DNA from: Tieghemostelium lacteum
Lineage: Eukaryota; Evosea; Eumycetozoa; Dictyosteliales; Raperosteliaceae
Direction: 5' to 3'
DNA: 64,000 nucleotides
NCBI GenBank assembly: GCA_001606155.1
Contig: LODT01000009.1
Span: 62,001-126,000, forward strand
The notes beneath the pieces are model-generated. The model had not been told where the DNA came from. It saw nothing but the letters and a program-made list of their open reading frames with translations, and made no database searches. Positions within the stretch are counted from its first letter, which is position 1. Each line of letters starts with the position of its first letter. Below are positions 8,975 to 19,879 of the stretch, piece by piece. Position numbers and translations under genes: made by a program.

Positions 8975-11900
8975 ATGGCAAAAACATATAAAGATAAGAA
9001 TGTATATATCTTATTACTTCCTCAAGAAGTAAAAGAAAAATTTCAACAATATTTTGTAAATAGAAATGCTACATTGTCAAAACGATTTTCAAAAACTGTA
9101 TGTTTAAATTATCTAACATTAAGACCCTTATATGTTAGTATTAACAATTTTATAAAATTTTTTTTAAAATTTGATCAATATCTGAATCCATTAATTTGCA
9201 GGTTAATTTAATTATAACTAATAAAATTGCAATTTCAGAGAATAAATTTCCATTATCTACTGCAAAATCATTGGATATAGAAATTGTCGATTATGAAACA
9301 CTGACTAAAGAAATTGATAGATATAATAAAAAAAAATCAAAATCAACAACTACTATAACTGTAGTTGATGGTGCATCAACAAAGACTATTGTAAAGCCTA
9401 CAACTACATCCACAGAGAGTACCAATAAACAATTGGTAGTTTCAACTAATAATAAACAAATTGTACCAATATCAAAATCAACTAGTACCACAACATCACT
9501 TACAAATAGTACTAATAATATTAGTAGTAGTGATCCTGTTATATCGTTGGTAGTACCACCATCTGGATCGAATTTAGGTGGATATCAAATATCAGTATTT
9601 GGAGTTGGGTTTGTACCTGGACCATTGTTTAGAATACAATTTGGTACAGGTCAGTATGCTACTGGTTATGAATTTCATAGTACAACTGCAGTACTTTGTA
9701 CTGTACCTACTGGTTTGAATTTGTCTATTGGCCAAGTTGGTATAACTGCTTCTAATGATGGTGGAAAAACATTTGGATATCCATTGCAATTTCTCATTTA
9801 TGATTCCAACATTTATAAGGTACCAACTATGCCTGAACAAGAAGCTGTTATATTGAAGGCACAATTACAGAATCTTAAAAGAGCTGTGGCTAATATTCAA
9901 CAAATGGAAGCACTTCTCATTAGAAAGTTTGCTACATTGTCTGAAGAGAAACTCGAAGGTTTGTATCAGTTGAAATTGGAGTCTGGTTCTGGAGATATAC
10001 TAGATGTTGACAAGGATCTCGAAGAAGATGATCAAGAATTCCAAGATGACTCTGATGATGAATCTGATATGGAAGATACTAAAGCTGATCAATCTGAATC
10101 TCCAAGTACTCTTAAAGATGAATTTGAAGATCGTGAAATTAAGATTTTCATTTCTTCTCCATTTAAGGATATGATGATGGACAGAGACCAAATTGTTAAA
10201 GTCGTCATTCCAAAGATTAGAAAACTTTGTATTGAAAGAGACATTATCATGACTTATGTTGATTTAAGATGGGGTGTAACTAGTACTCAATCTGAACAAG
10301 GTACTGGACTTGCCATGTGCTTAAAAGAGTTAGAGAAATCTAATATTCTTGTAGGTTTGTTTGGTGAGAGATATGGTTGGTCATCACAAGAGAGATCTGA
10401 TCCAAAAACTCAACAATTACTTACCAATACATTGGATAAAGCTGCTACTGATTATCCATGGGTTAACAAATATCGTGATTCTTCAATTACTGAAATTGAA
10501 TTTAGAATGGTTTTGAATAACCACAGTAGTGGTAAGAACGGTTTCTTCTATTTCCGTGACCCATATTACATTGAAGAACTCCCACAAAAGGAGAAGAATA
10601 ACTTTGTTTCTGAAGGACAAAGATCCAAGGAAAAATTGGATAAACTCAAACAGGAAATCACTAAATCTCAGCAATTCAGATCAGCTGAGTATCGTAGACC
10701 TTCCAATCTCGCTGATATTCTCTATGAAGATTTAGAAAAGTATATTGACAAGAGATTCCCTTCTGGTAATGTGCTAAGTGGTCAAGAGAAAGAGAGATTC
10801 CTTCACTCGGTATTCGCAAAGAACCTATGTAAAATCTACATTCAAAATGATCACTATTATATGGCTATCGATACCTTTTTAACTAAATCTAAAACACCAG
10901 TTTTATTAGTCCAAGGTGATGCAGGTATGGGTAAATCAAGTTTACTTACCAACTGGCTACAACAACACAAGGATCAACATCCAGAAGATTTGTTAGTAAG
11001 TCACTGGATTGGTGCTTCACCAAACTCCAATCAATACTCTAAATGTCTGATTAGAATAATGTCTGAGATTAGATACCTTATTGAACGTGATTCTTCCGAT
11101 GAAAATGGTAGTGGTGCTTCTAGTTCACTATTCTCTACCAAGTCAAGTTCAGTATCATGGATTCCTGATATTCCAGATGAAGACTCACCATCTGAAAAGA
11201 TTGCTCAAGAGTTCTCACAATTCATCCAATTTACAATGACTCATCCTTCCATGAACTCAAAGAGACTTATCATCATTCTCGATGGTCTTGATAAACTAGA
11301 TTCACGTGAATCCAGTACTGAGTTAATCTGGTTCCCAAGACAATTCCCATCCAATGTAAAATTCATTGTATCTGCTAGTGGAAGTTCACGTCCAGCTGAT
11401 GTACTAAAGAAACGTAAACACCAAGTACTAACTCTCAACCAATTCACTGAAGCTGAAAGAAAGGCATTGGTCCGTCTCTACCTTCAAAAATTCGCCAAGA
11501 AGCTTTCTGATCAACAAGAAATCCAAATTGCAACATCAAACAGTACATCTAACCCTAGATTCTTACAATTACTCTTGGATGATATTTGTGTATTTGGTGA
11601 CTTTGAGAGACTTGGTGAGAGAATTCTCCGTCTACTTAAAGCTAGAAATACTGCTGAACTCTATGAAATCATTTTGGATCGTATTGAATCTGATTATGAT
11701 GTTAAAGGTAAAGGTCTCGTCAGAGAATTCCTTAGATACATTTGGGGTGGTCGTAGAGGTATTGAACTTGATCTTCTTACCAATCTCCTTCTAAAGAAAG
11801 GTATTGATCCAGCTGAATGGAACAGTTTACTAGTTCTCATGGAGGCTTATATCTCTTCATCCTCAGGACTCTTATCCTTCCTCAACAGCGACATTACCCA

Positions 11901-13959
11901 AGCCGTCGAAAAGAAATACATTACATCCGATAAAATCCGTATTGAAATTCACTCTGAAATCGCTGAGGCCTTCACAACTAGTCACGATCTATCCATTCGT
12001 AAAGTTGAAGAGCTTCCATACCAACTTTGTAAATCAGCCAATTGGGAAGACTTAAAAACCTGTTTAATCGACCTCCACATGTTTGATAAACTCTATACAC
12101 CCAATAACAAAGGTGACTTGATAAATTATTGGAATATCCTCGAGAAACAATTCAAACCACCTAGAAATGCTGCAGAACGTTCTGATCCTATTCCATACAG
12201 TTGTTCAGCTGAATTTAAAGCCATAGTAGCTAGATCATTCATTCAAGCTAGTGGTTTAGTAATCTCTGATGTATGGTATCATGTCGCATCTTTCCTTGAG
12301 GAAATTTCCCAATATGATGGTGCTGAAGTTCTCTACTTGAAATGTCGTGAGTTATATGTCAACAGCTCACAAAATGTAGAGGCTGCAAAGGTTGATAGAG
12401 CCATGGGAAGAATGTATCATCTCATGTCAAAATACGATCTTGCAGAACAGAAATTCAAACAAGCCCTCACTATATACACCAAGGAGAAAGGGCAAGAGGA
12501 TATTGAAGTTGCCATAACACTTAATCTTCTTGGTTCTTTGGCTACAACTGACAAGAAACATGAAGATGCTAAAAGAATGCTTAACCAAGCCATGCAGATT
12601 TGTGAATCTAAATACGACAGTAACCAACTACTCATTGCTGATATTGCTTATAGTTTAGGATCTGTACATTTCGTTGAAGAAGCTCGTAGATTGGATATTG
12701 CTGAAACCTATTTCCAAAAAGCCTTAGAATTGACTGAACTCAAACTAGGAGATATGGATGTAAGTTATGCTAGAATTCTCAATCGTTTAGGTTCAGTATA
12801 TATTGAAAAAGATCAATATAAAGATGCTGAAACTTGCTTCAAAATGGCACTTAAAATCTATGAAGCTCGTTTGGGTATTGAACATTCTCGTGTTGCTCAA
12901 ATTCTCAGACAATTGATTTCTCTCTATGAAATTCAAGAAGATTACAAAACTGCTGAGCAATGTGCTCTCAGAGCTTTGGCAATTACCAAGAAGATATTCG
13001 GACCTACTCACACTTCAGTTGCTGGTATTCTCATTCGTTTAGGTATTCTATATCAATCTATGGAGAAGAAAGATCAATGCTTACAAATTCTTAATGAAGC
13101 TAGAGCTCTTAGAGAAAAAGAGTTTGGTGTCAACCATAAACAAGTTCAACAAGTTGTTACTATTATTAAGAATATTACATCACCTCCACCTGTTGTTATA
13201 AAGACTCCTCCACCACCTCCACCAATGCCCAAGACAACCAAACCAGCTTCATTCCTTGACGAGATTAAAAGCCGTCCAGGTGCTTCATCACCATCTGTAC
13301 CCATTGTATCACATCCACCTGGATACATTCCACCACCTCCACCACCTCCACCAATGTTTGTACCAACTGGCTATATTGATTACAATTTAGCTGAGATTAT
13401 GAAAAAGAATAAACCAAGTCTTATTGCCCATGTTCAACCATCCATCCCAATTCCACCATCCATGCCTACCAAGAACGGTTCATCATCATTACAACAACAA
13501 CAACAGCAACTCTTACAACAACAACAACAACAATTACAACAATTACAATCACTCATTCCACCAATGCAACAACAACAACAACAACAACAGCAACTTATTA
13601 CACCAACCATGTTACAACAGAAACCAATGATGCAACAACAAATGCAACAACCAATGTCAGTTCCACCACAGAAGCCAATGATGCAACAACCAATGATGCA
13701 ACAACACTCAAGAAACCGTGCTCCTCAACCAATGATGCAACAACCACAACAACAAATGCAACAACCACAACAAGCATTTGGTGATATGATTCAACAACAA
13801 CAAAATCTTAAGAAGGTACATGTAGTTCAAGATAGATCTAATGCTTCTGATGCTATCAATTCTTTAATTGGACAAAAGAGAAATAATATGAATAGTCACT
13901 TCAATAACAAATTGAATATGAATGAAGCCTCTGCTGACATTAGTAGTTACTTTGCTTAA
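8975..13959 (+). CDS. BRCT-like/TIG/DUF4062/NACHT/TPR protein, nephrocystin-3-like
   Basis: Exon 1 (8975-9097) and exon 2 (9202-13959) join in phase 0, giving 1626 residues. Residues 1-80 look like a BRCT domain (NVYILLLPQEVKEKFQQYF, then LIITNK and IEIVDYETL). Residues 150-245 form an IPT/TIG fold (VPPSGSNLGGYQISVFGVGF). An acidic linker follows. From about 352 comes DUF4062 (REIKIFISSPFKDM, YVDLRWGVT, GLFGERYGW). Then a NACHT-type NTPase: Walker A GDAGMGKSS at 613, Walker B RLIIILDGLDKL at about 729-740. Residues 1075-1360 are kinesin-light-chain-like TPRs. The tail has two proline runs and poly-Gln. DUF4062-NACHT-TPR is the layout of nephrocystin-3 and related STAND NTPases, which act as switchable scaffolds. 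The N-terminal BRCT-like and TIG parts are extra. The actual partner or pathway is unknown. Confidence 0.85.
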
Positions 13960-14310
13960 ATTTTATAAATTCCCATCTCCTCAAAGTTGTACAATCCTAT
14001 TTTTAAATCAAATAAATTAATACTTTTTTTTTTAATTGTAAATGTTACATTTCATTTATTCTTTGAAGCAATCAATGGCTTTTTTAGATCACACCCCAAG
14101 TTTAGCTCTAACCCCTATTTTTATTTTATTTTTTTTAAATGTACATGTTATTTTTATTACAACCCCTTAACACCCACAACACCCACACTGAAAAAATGTA
14201 ATTTTAGAAATTTGGTCTCAAACGATCTTATTTTAAAAGAGGCAAATTTACAATATGACTTCTATTACTTTATATTAAATTTCAACAACAGTTTCTTAAT
14301 TCAAAACAAA
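13960..14310. other. Leader/intergenic region before the B-box gene
   Basis: The reading frame of the next gene stays open through this stretch but has no ATG, and its translation is Phe/Asn/Leu-rich as expected from AT-rich leader. The first in-frame ATG is at 14311, after an A-rich segment, so I take this as non-coding. Confidence 0.6.
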
Positions 14311-16266
14311 ATGCCAACAAACAATAGAAACAAAAATAAACAAATAATACCACAACCAAAGAGTAATAAAAAACCACAGTCATCATCTTCTTCACAAATA
14401 GCTCATAAAAAAACAAATGTAGAACCAAAATCGCAACAGGAACAGGATATCATAAATTTTATGAAAGTAATGACAGAGAGAGGTATGCCTGTATACTTTG
14501 ATGAAAACTTTAATCCTGGACCTGGAACTCCTCCTGATTGTCCACCACCTCCCGATGACTTTTCATTACCATCTTGTATATTACAACACTTTGCAAATTC
14601 AACTACTTGTAGTCATCCAATGTCTGATAAAATTTTGATTCCAAATCCTCATTGTAATCATCAACAACAACAACAACCTGAACAACAACAACAACAACAA
14701 AACCACATCCACTCACATGGTCATTTTATACCAATTTCATCTGTAACTGGTAAACCAATACAAGAGTGTATCTATCCAGATGAACATTGTAGAAGGATAA
14801 TATTGTATTGTATGGAATGCAAGGTTACCGTTTGTGGTCATTGCATGGGTACTAAACATAAAAATCATCAATTTAAAGATCTTCAAGATGTATTTTATGA
14901 TGATGTGTTGGGTAAGAATAATAATTGTACACCTACTAGAGACTATATTGGTGATATGAAAAAACTTCAAGATTCAATGAAAGAGTGTCTAGATGATTTT
15001 GAATCTATAGACAATACCTATAAAATGGAGGTAGAGAGGATAAATAGTTACTTTAGAGATGCACATGACTTATTGCATACTAAAGAGTTACAATTAAAGA
15101 ATGATCTCAAAGCATTCCATGACCAGAACAAACAAATATTCACCAACTATGTAGAAAAGATAAATATGCATATTCGAACCTATAAGGAGTTTCAAGATAT
15201 CTATAACTTTCTACAATCAATTAAAACTAAAGATAATCCTGACCCTTATACTTATACTCATATGGAAGCTGTTGTGCAAGATTATGCTGAACTTGAGTTA
15301 ATGGCTACTAAAACACCATCTAAAGTAAATTTCCTTAGATTCTGTGCTCTACCTAACTTAGATATTGGTAAAGAGATTAATTCATCTCAATTGGTACATT
15401 GTGTCAGTCATCTAGTACCTCCATTAATGGATAACCATATCATATATAGATTTACACATCAGCTAAATGAACCAAATAACAATATCATTGAGAAGATTGA
15501 CACTATCAAACGTGAGAAAACTTCAACCCCAATGGAGAAGGATCATTTAATACCACCTTCTATAGGCTCTATAGCTCACACTGATAATGGTGTTTATTTC
15601 TTCCAAGGTGGTGAATACTATCACTGTGAACAAGAGTTAACTGAATGTGAATGGATTGTAGGTGACTCTGGTATTCCAAATTATCTCGAAAATGAAACTC
15701 CAATTTATGATGGTCGAGATCACATTTATGTCATTTGTGGTAATGTTCCAATTGCTGATCCTAATGCTTCGGAAGGTGGATTATCAATTCACAAATTCAA
15801 CATTAGAACCAAGGAACCATCACAACTGATTCCAACTCCACCTTGTAGAAACCAAATCACAATGACTAGTGCATTCTTAAATAAAATGTCTGATACAATC
15901 TATATTGTCAGTGGTTGTGGTGGTTTCTATAATAGAATTGATAAACTAAATCTACGAACTCAAAAATTAGAGCCATTTACTACTTTAGATATACATTGCA
16001 CCTCAGTATCCTATGACTATATAGCTGATTGTTTCTATCTTTTGGAATTAACTTGTGAACTTTCATTCAAATTAACTCAATTCTCTGTAAAGTATCACAA
16101 ATATACTTCACTCAAACTTCCACCATCTCAACAAATTTCTCCAAATGTTATAAAATACTCCAACATGTATTTCAATGGTAAATCCTCTATTATTATTGAT
16201 TACCCACCACATAGTCTATTTTTTTACCATATTCATAATAATAGTTGGGAAGTAATAAATCTTTAA
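14311..16266 (+). CDS. B-box zinc-finger/coiled-coil protein with propeller-like C-terminus
   Basis: One exon, 651 residues. A low-complexity N-terminus (Ser, Pro, Gln and His runs) is followed at about 150-192 by a B-box: ECIYPDEH, YCMECKVTVCGHC, KHKNH, with the Cys/His spacing that binds two zinc ions. Residues about 200-310 are helical and coiled-coil-like. From about 400 to the end there are repeated beta-rich segments (IPNYLENETPIYDGRDHIYVICG, SDTIYIVSGCGGFYNRID in shorter form) that resemble the kelch-like propellers of the large dictyostelid B-box family. Such proteins usually act as scaffolds or ubiquitin-ligase-like adaptors. No RING is seen here, so ligase activity is not supported. 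A shorter relative lies at 54349. The start is the first ATG of the frame. Confidence 0.8.
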   Translation: MPTNNRNKNKQIIPQPKSNKKPQSSSSSQIAHKKTNVEPKSQQEQDIINFMKVMTERGMPVYFDENFNPGPGTPPDCPPPPDDFSLPSCILQHFANSTTCSHPMSDKILIPNPHCNHQQQQQPEQQQQQQNHIHSHGHFIPISSVTGKPIQECIYPDEHCRRIILYCMECKVTVCGHCMGTKHKNHQFKDLQDVFYDDVLGKNNNCTPTRDYIGDMKKLQDSMKECLDDFESIDNTYKMEVERINSYFRDAHDLLHTKELQLKNDLKAFHDQNKQIFTNYVEKINMHIRTYKEFQDIYNFLQSIKTKDNPDPYTYTHMEAVVQDYAELELMATKTPSKVNFLRFCALPNLDIGKEINSSQLVHCVSHLVPPLMDNHIIYRFTHQLNEPNNNIIEKIDTIKREKTSTPMEKDHLIPPSIGSIAHTDNGVYFFQGGEYYHCEQELTECEWIVGDSGIPNYLENETPIYDGRDHIYVICGNVPIADPNASEGGLSIHKFNIRTKEPSQLIPTPPCRNQITMTSAFLNKMSDTIYIVSGCGGFYNRIDKLNLRTQKLEPFTTLDIHCTSVSYDYIADCFYLLELTCELSFKLTQFSVKYHKYTSLKLPPSQQISPNVIKYSNMYFNGKSSIIIDYPPHSLFFYHIHNNSWEVINL

Positions 16267-16734
16267 AACTCGTAGCAATTCAAGGTGTTATGTAAAAATA
16301 AATTTCATAACTCATCTGAATTTAAATAATAAAACTTAATTTCCAATAGCAGGTACCTACTACAACAATTTCATCTGCCACAAGAATCACCTTATTAAAA
16401 TAGTAAAAGTTATAAAATTCCTAAAATTAATAAAAACTGAATAAATATTGTCCAGATGTTCTGGTTCGCACTCTATTTTAAAACTAACTAATCAAAACTT
16501 TGATACCTCATTTTAAAAAATTAATTTTTAAAAAAAAAATTTTTAATTCTCATATAAAAATTGTGGATATGTGGCAGATTAAAAATTTGTCGTGAATGTA
16601 TATTGTAAGTATTAGTCAACAAAATCCCATGGGTTTTTTTAAATATCTACAAATAATAAAAAATATTTTAAAAAATAAATACTATTTTTATAGTGGTTAC
16701 TTCTAGGTTTTCTTAAATTAACACTTAAATAGAA
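16267..16734. other. Intergenic region
   Basis: About 470 AT-rich bases between two plus-strand genes. No open frame, repeat or RNA gene is supported. Confidence 0.5.
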
Positions 16735-18474
16735 ATGCAGAATATACTAATAAAGTATATACTTCAGTTATTATTACATACATTTGGAAATGAAAATTCT
16801 ATAGAATTTTATAAATATTTTGTATGCACTTTGTCTTTGGTATCAAAGACATGGTATGAAATAGTAAATCAATTAAGGTATACACAAATCACTCCCTCTG
16901 ATGATTTAAAGTATACCTTGTACCTTTTGAATAGAGGTTTTAGATTTCAAAAACATCAAACCAAAAAGGATCAAATTTTAATTGATTTAATGAAACAAAA
17001 TATCCCAATTCTCAATGAAATGGTTACAATTTTAAAGTTTATAAATAATAATAGATATGATAGTAATAGTTTTAATCCTATGGAACTTAAATATGATAAC
17101 ACTGCTGAGATTATTACAAATTTTAAATCAATTTGGTCCAACTATAATTGTCTTTCTATAAATATTGATAAAGACCGAACTTTAATTGATACTATTGAGT
17201 ATTTTAGACAATTTAAATATAAGTTTTTACAAACTGGTAGAATAAAGAAAATGGAAATCAATCAAAGACCTCTGGGTGATATATCATTTCAAGAGATTTG
17301 TATGGTAATATCAAAATATAAATTAAAAAATATGAAATTAATGTTATCAAGAGAGTTCTCTGATGTTGAAGGATATATAGATACGAGTTTGGATGGAAAT
17401 AGATTAGAATCACTTTCGATTATAGGTGTATTCTTTAGAGAAAATCAATACAAATACATTCTAAAAAATTGTTTGAACTTAAAGAAAATTGATGTCTATA
17501 AGAATATGATTAATGATTCAAAAGTTAATCTTTCAAAGTTATTTATAGATGAATTATTTAGACACCCATCCATAACCAGACTTAAAGTTGGTTCTATTTT
17601 TTCACCAGGAGAGTCATTTGAAAGCTGTTGTAAATACCTGAACTCCAATAATATTTTAAAACACTTGGAATTCAAAATTAATATTGAAAGTTTAAAATTT
17701 CAACAAGAAAGATATGATAAGTTATTTATTAGAAACACCACATTAGAAAGTCTTATCATTGTGAATAGTTATCAATTTGGTAAAGAAATCAATTCCCCTT
17801 TACTTTATTGGGTGGGAGATTCAGGTATTAAAACAATTGATTTTCCTCCACTTACATTATTAAATACTATAGTAGACCATCATTGCCATAGTCTTGAGTC
17901 ACTATCATATAAATTTGGTTTTTATCTTCCCAATATAGATCACCTTTGCTTTTTATACCCTACATTGAACCAATGTAGATATACTCTTAAATATCTTCAT
18001 TTGACACCTAGTATATCAGGTTTAGATACCCCACCCCCAATTCCTGATTTTGTAAAAGTTTTATCCACTTTAGTGGTTTTAGAAGAAATAGAAATTATTT
18101 TTTTTAATATTGAAACTTTTCACGAACTAATCCAATTAAATCATCCACCTTTAAAAAGTCTATATTTCTGTGGAGTTAAAATCAATAGAGAAACAACCAA
18201 ACTATTGATACAAAACAATTCCATTGAGCATCTTGCAATTAGATCTACAGACGATGATATTGGTTATCTAATTGAAAAATGTCTTAGAGAAAAAAAATCA
18301 CTAAAATCATTTACCTTTGAAAGCAGTAGAATACAATTACCTTTCAGAGATAAAATTATAGATATTTTATCAAATTACTATAAACATCCACCTCAATTTT
18401 CTGAACTTATTCTTCCCGATAGAATTAGAATTTTTGGGAAATCATGGTGGAAATTATTTAATTATAAAAAATAA
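16735..18474 (+). CDS. F-box-like/LRR protein of dictyostelid type
   Basis: One exon, 579 residues. The N-terminus (ILQLLLHTF..., then LSLVSKTWYEIVNQLRY) fits a degenerate F-box, which would bind Skp1 in an SCF ubiquitin ligase. The rest has irregular leucine-rich repeats (LESLSIIGVFF, LKKIDVYKN, LKSLYFCGVKINRETTKLLI). This layout belongs to a large, fast-evolving family in social amoebae, and most members have no known substrate. Relatives in this window are at 38646, 40518 and, decayed, within 47044-50605. The frame is intact. The F-box call rests on pattern only. Confidence 0.65.
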   Translation: MQNILIKYILQLLLHTFGNENSIEFYKYFVCTLSLVSKTWYEIVNQLRYTQITPSDDLKYTLYLLNRGFRFQKHQTKKDQILIDLMKQNIPILNEMVTILKFINNNRYDSNSFNPMELKYDNTAEIITNFKSIWSNYNCLSINIDKDRTLIDTIEYFRQFKYKFLQTGRIKKMEINQRPLGDISFQEICMVISKYKLKNMKLMLSREFSDVEGYIDTSLDGNRLESLSIIGVFFRENQYKYILKNCLNLKKIDVYKNMINDSKVNLSKLFIDELFRHPSITRLKVGSIFSPGESFESCCKYLNSNNILKHLEFKINIESLKFQQERYDKLFIRNTTLESLIIVNSYQFGKEINSPLLYWVGDSGIKTIDFPPLTLLNTIVDHHCHSLESLSYKFGFYLPNIDHLCFLYPTLNQCRYTLKYLHLTPSISGLDTPPPIPDFVKVLSTLVVLEEIEIIFFNIETFHELIQLNHPPLKSLYFCGVKINRETTKLLIQNNSIEHLAIRSTDDDIGYLIEKCLREKKSLKSFTFESSRIQLPFRDKIIDILSNYYKHPPQFSELILPDRIRIFGKSWWKLFNYKK

Positions 18475-18752
18475 AAAAGGGTTCATTTGAATTTTAATCC
18501 TAAAATGCACTTTAAAATTTTATCTAAATTTGGATATTTAAAAGTTTTTTTGTAAAAATCATTTCAAAAATCTCAATGTTATTAGATTTAATATTTAATA
18601 AATAAATTAAAAAGTATTTATAGGATTTAGAAAAAGTTTGTTGAAGTTGTAATTTTTTGCATAATTTACAAATATTTAATTCTATTAAAAAAGAAACATC
18701 AAGTGAGTCAATATAACTATTTCTTTGAAAATTTTAAAATCTTAAAGAAAAT

Positions 18753-19820
18753 ATGGAAAGTAATTTTCAATATCTTAATGATTTTAATGAAGCTTGCCTT
18801 TATACCAACAACAATAACCTGAACAACAACATTAACAATATTGAAGAGAAAGATATAATTGTAAATAATAGTCAGAAATTTGATAAAGATATTAGAACGG
18901 AAATAGTAGAACCCCCAAGCATCATTAATAGAGTAACTAGGTTATTTAGAAGTAAAATTATAAACAAAATGATGGGTAAAATGGATGAATCTTCAGTGGA
19001 TGGTGAAATGGATGATGATGATGGTGACGAAAATGAAGATGAAGAAGATAATTCAATTCAACAGAGTTGTTCAGAAGATGATGAAGAACTTTTATACAAC
19101 GATTATGATAGTTTTGATGATTTACCAGAAGAAGATAAAGAAGATCCAATTGAAAAAGAATATATGAACCGTGTCATGGAGAAATTTAACGAGTTATATA
19201 AATCATTAAAACATGCCAAAAAACAAGAAGAAGAAATGGATAGATCGTTAATGAGTCAATTGTTTTGGTTACGAGAGATAATAATAAATCATCCTATTTT
19301 ATCAATTGAAGATTTCGAGTCACAATATGGAGAATTAAAATCTGTAGGAACCCAACAAATTAAACAACTCATTCAACAATGTAAAAAGTCTAAAGAACAA
19401 AAAGAATTCAGAAATACATTTCCAATAATTGAGTATCATATTAAAGGAGTAATTGATAGTAATTCTGGTTGTGGTAGTAATTTTGGTGGTGATGGAAACT
19501 CTAGTGGTGAAAACCAATACTTCTCCCTGGATGAACTCTGCGATTATACTGAAAACCTTAAACAGTATATAAACCTTTGTCTTAACCATCGAGAAAAATA
19601 TCTAAAACATCAGAAATTCTATGATGAAGGTTTTTTGAAATCAGATTTGAAATTAGATTTCTTTAAAGAAAAAAACATGAAAATCTCTATATCAAAAGAT
19701 AGGGTTTATAAGTTAAAAAATGAAATGGGTCTAAGTGCACAACAAATATCAAATATATTTAAAATTTTCAATATAGAAAAAGAAATTGAACTGCTAATGA
19801 ATAATAAAAATGATGAGTAA
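18753..19820 (+). CDS. Unrecognised acidic coiled-coil protein
   Basis: One exon, 355 residues; I do not recognise the family. Residues 15-50 are Asn-rich. Residues about 75-130 are strongly acidic (runs of Asp and Glu), and the stretch from about 130 to 225 is helical and charged, compatible with a coiled coil (EEMDRSLMSQLFWLREIIIN). A short Gly/Ser/Asn linker near 235-250 precedes a helical C-terminus rich in Lys and Glu (LSAQQISNIFKIFNIEKEIE). There is no signal peptide or membrane segment, so it is probably cytosolic or nuclear. Confidence 0.6.
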   Translation: MESNFQYLNDFNEACLYTNNNNLNNNINNIEEKDIIVNNSQKFDKDIRTEIVEPPSIINRVTRLFRSKIINKMMGKMDESSVDGEMDDDDGDENEDEEDNSIQQSCSEDDEELLYNDYDSFDDLPEEDKEDPIEKEYMNRVMEKFNELYKSLKHAKKQEEEMDRSLMSQLFWLREIIINHPILSIEDFESQYGELKSVGTQQIKQLIQQCKKSKEQKEFRNTFPIIEYHIKGVIDSNSGCGSNFGGDGNSSGENQYFSLDELCDYTENLKQYINLCLNHREKYLKHQKFYDEGFLKSDLKLDFFKEKNMKISISKDRVYKLKNEMGLSAQQISNIFKIFNIEKEIELLMNNKNDE

Positions 19821-19879
19821 GTTTAATTGTTTTAATGGATTATACTACTTTCTAAAAAATAGTTTGAAAAGATATACAT

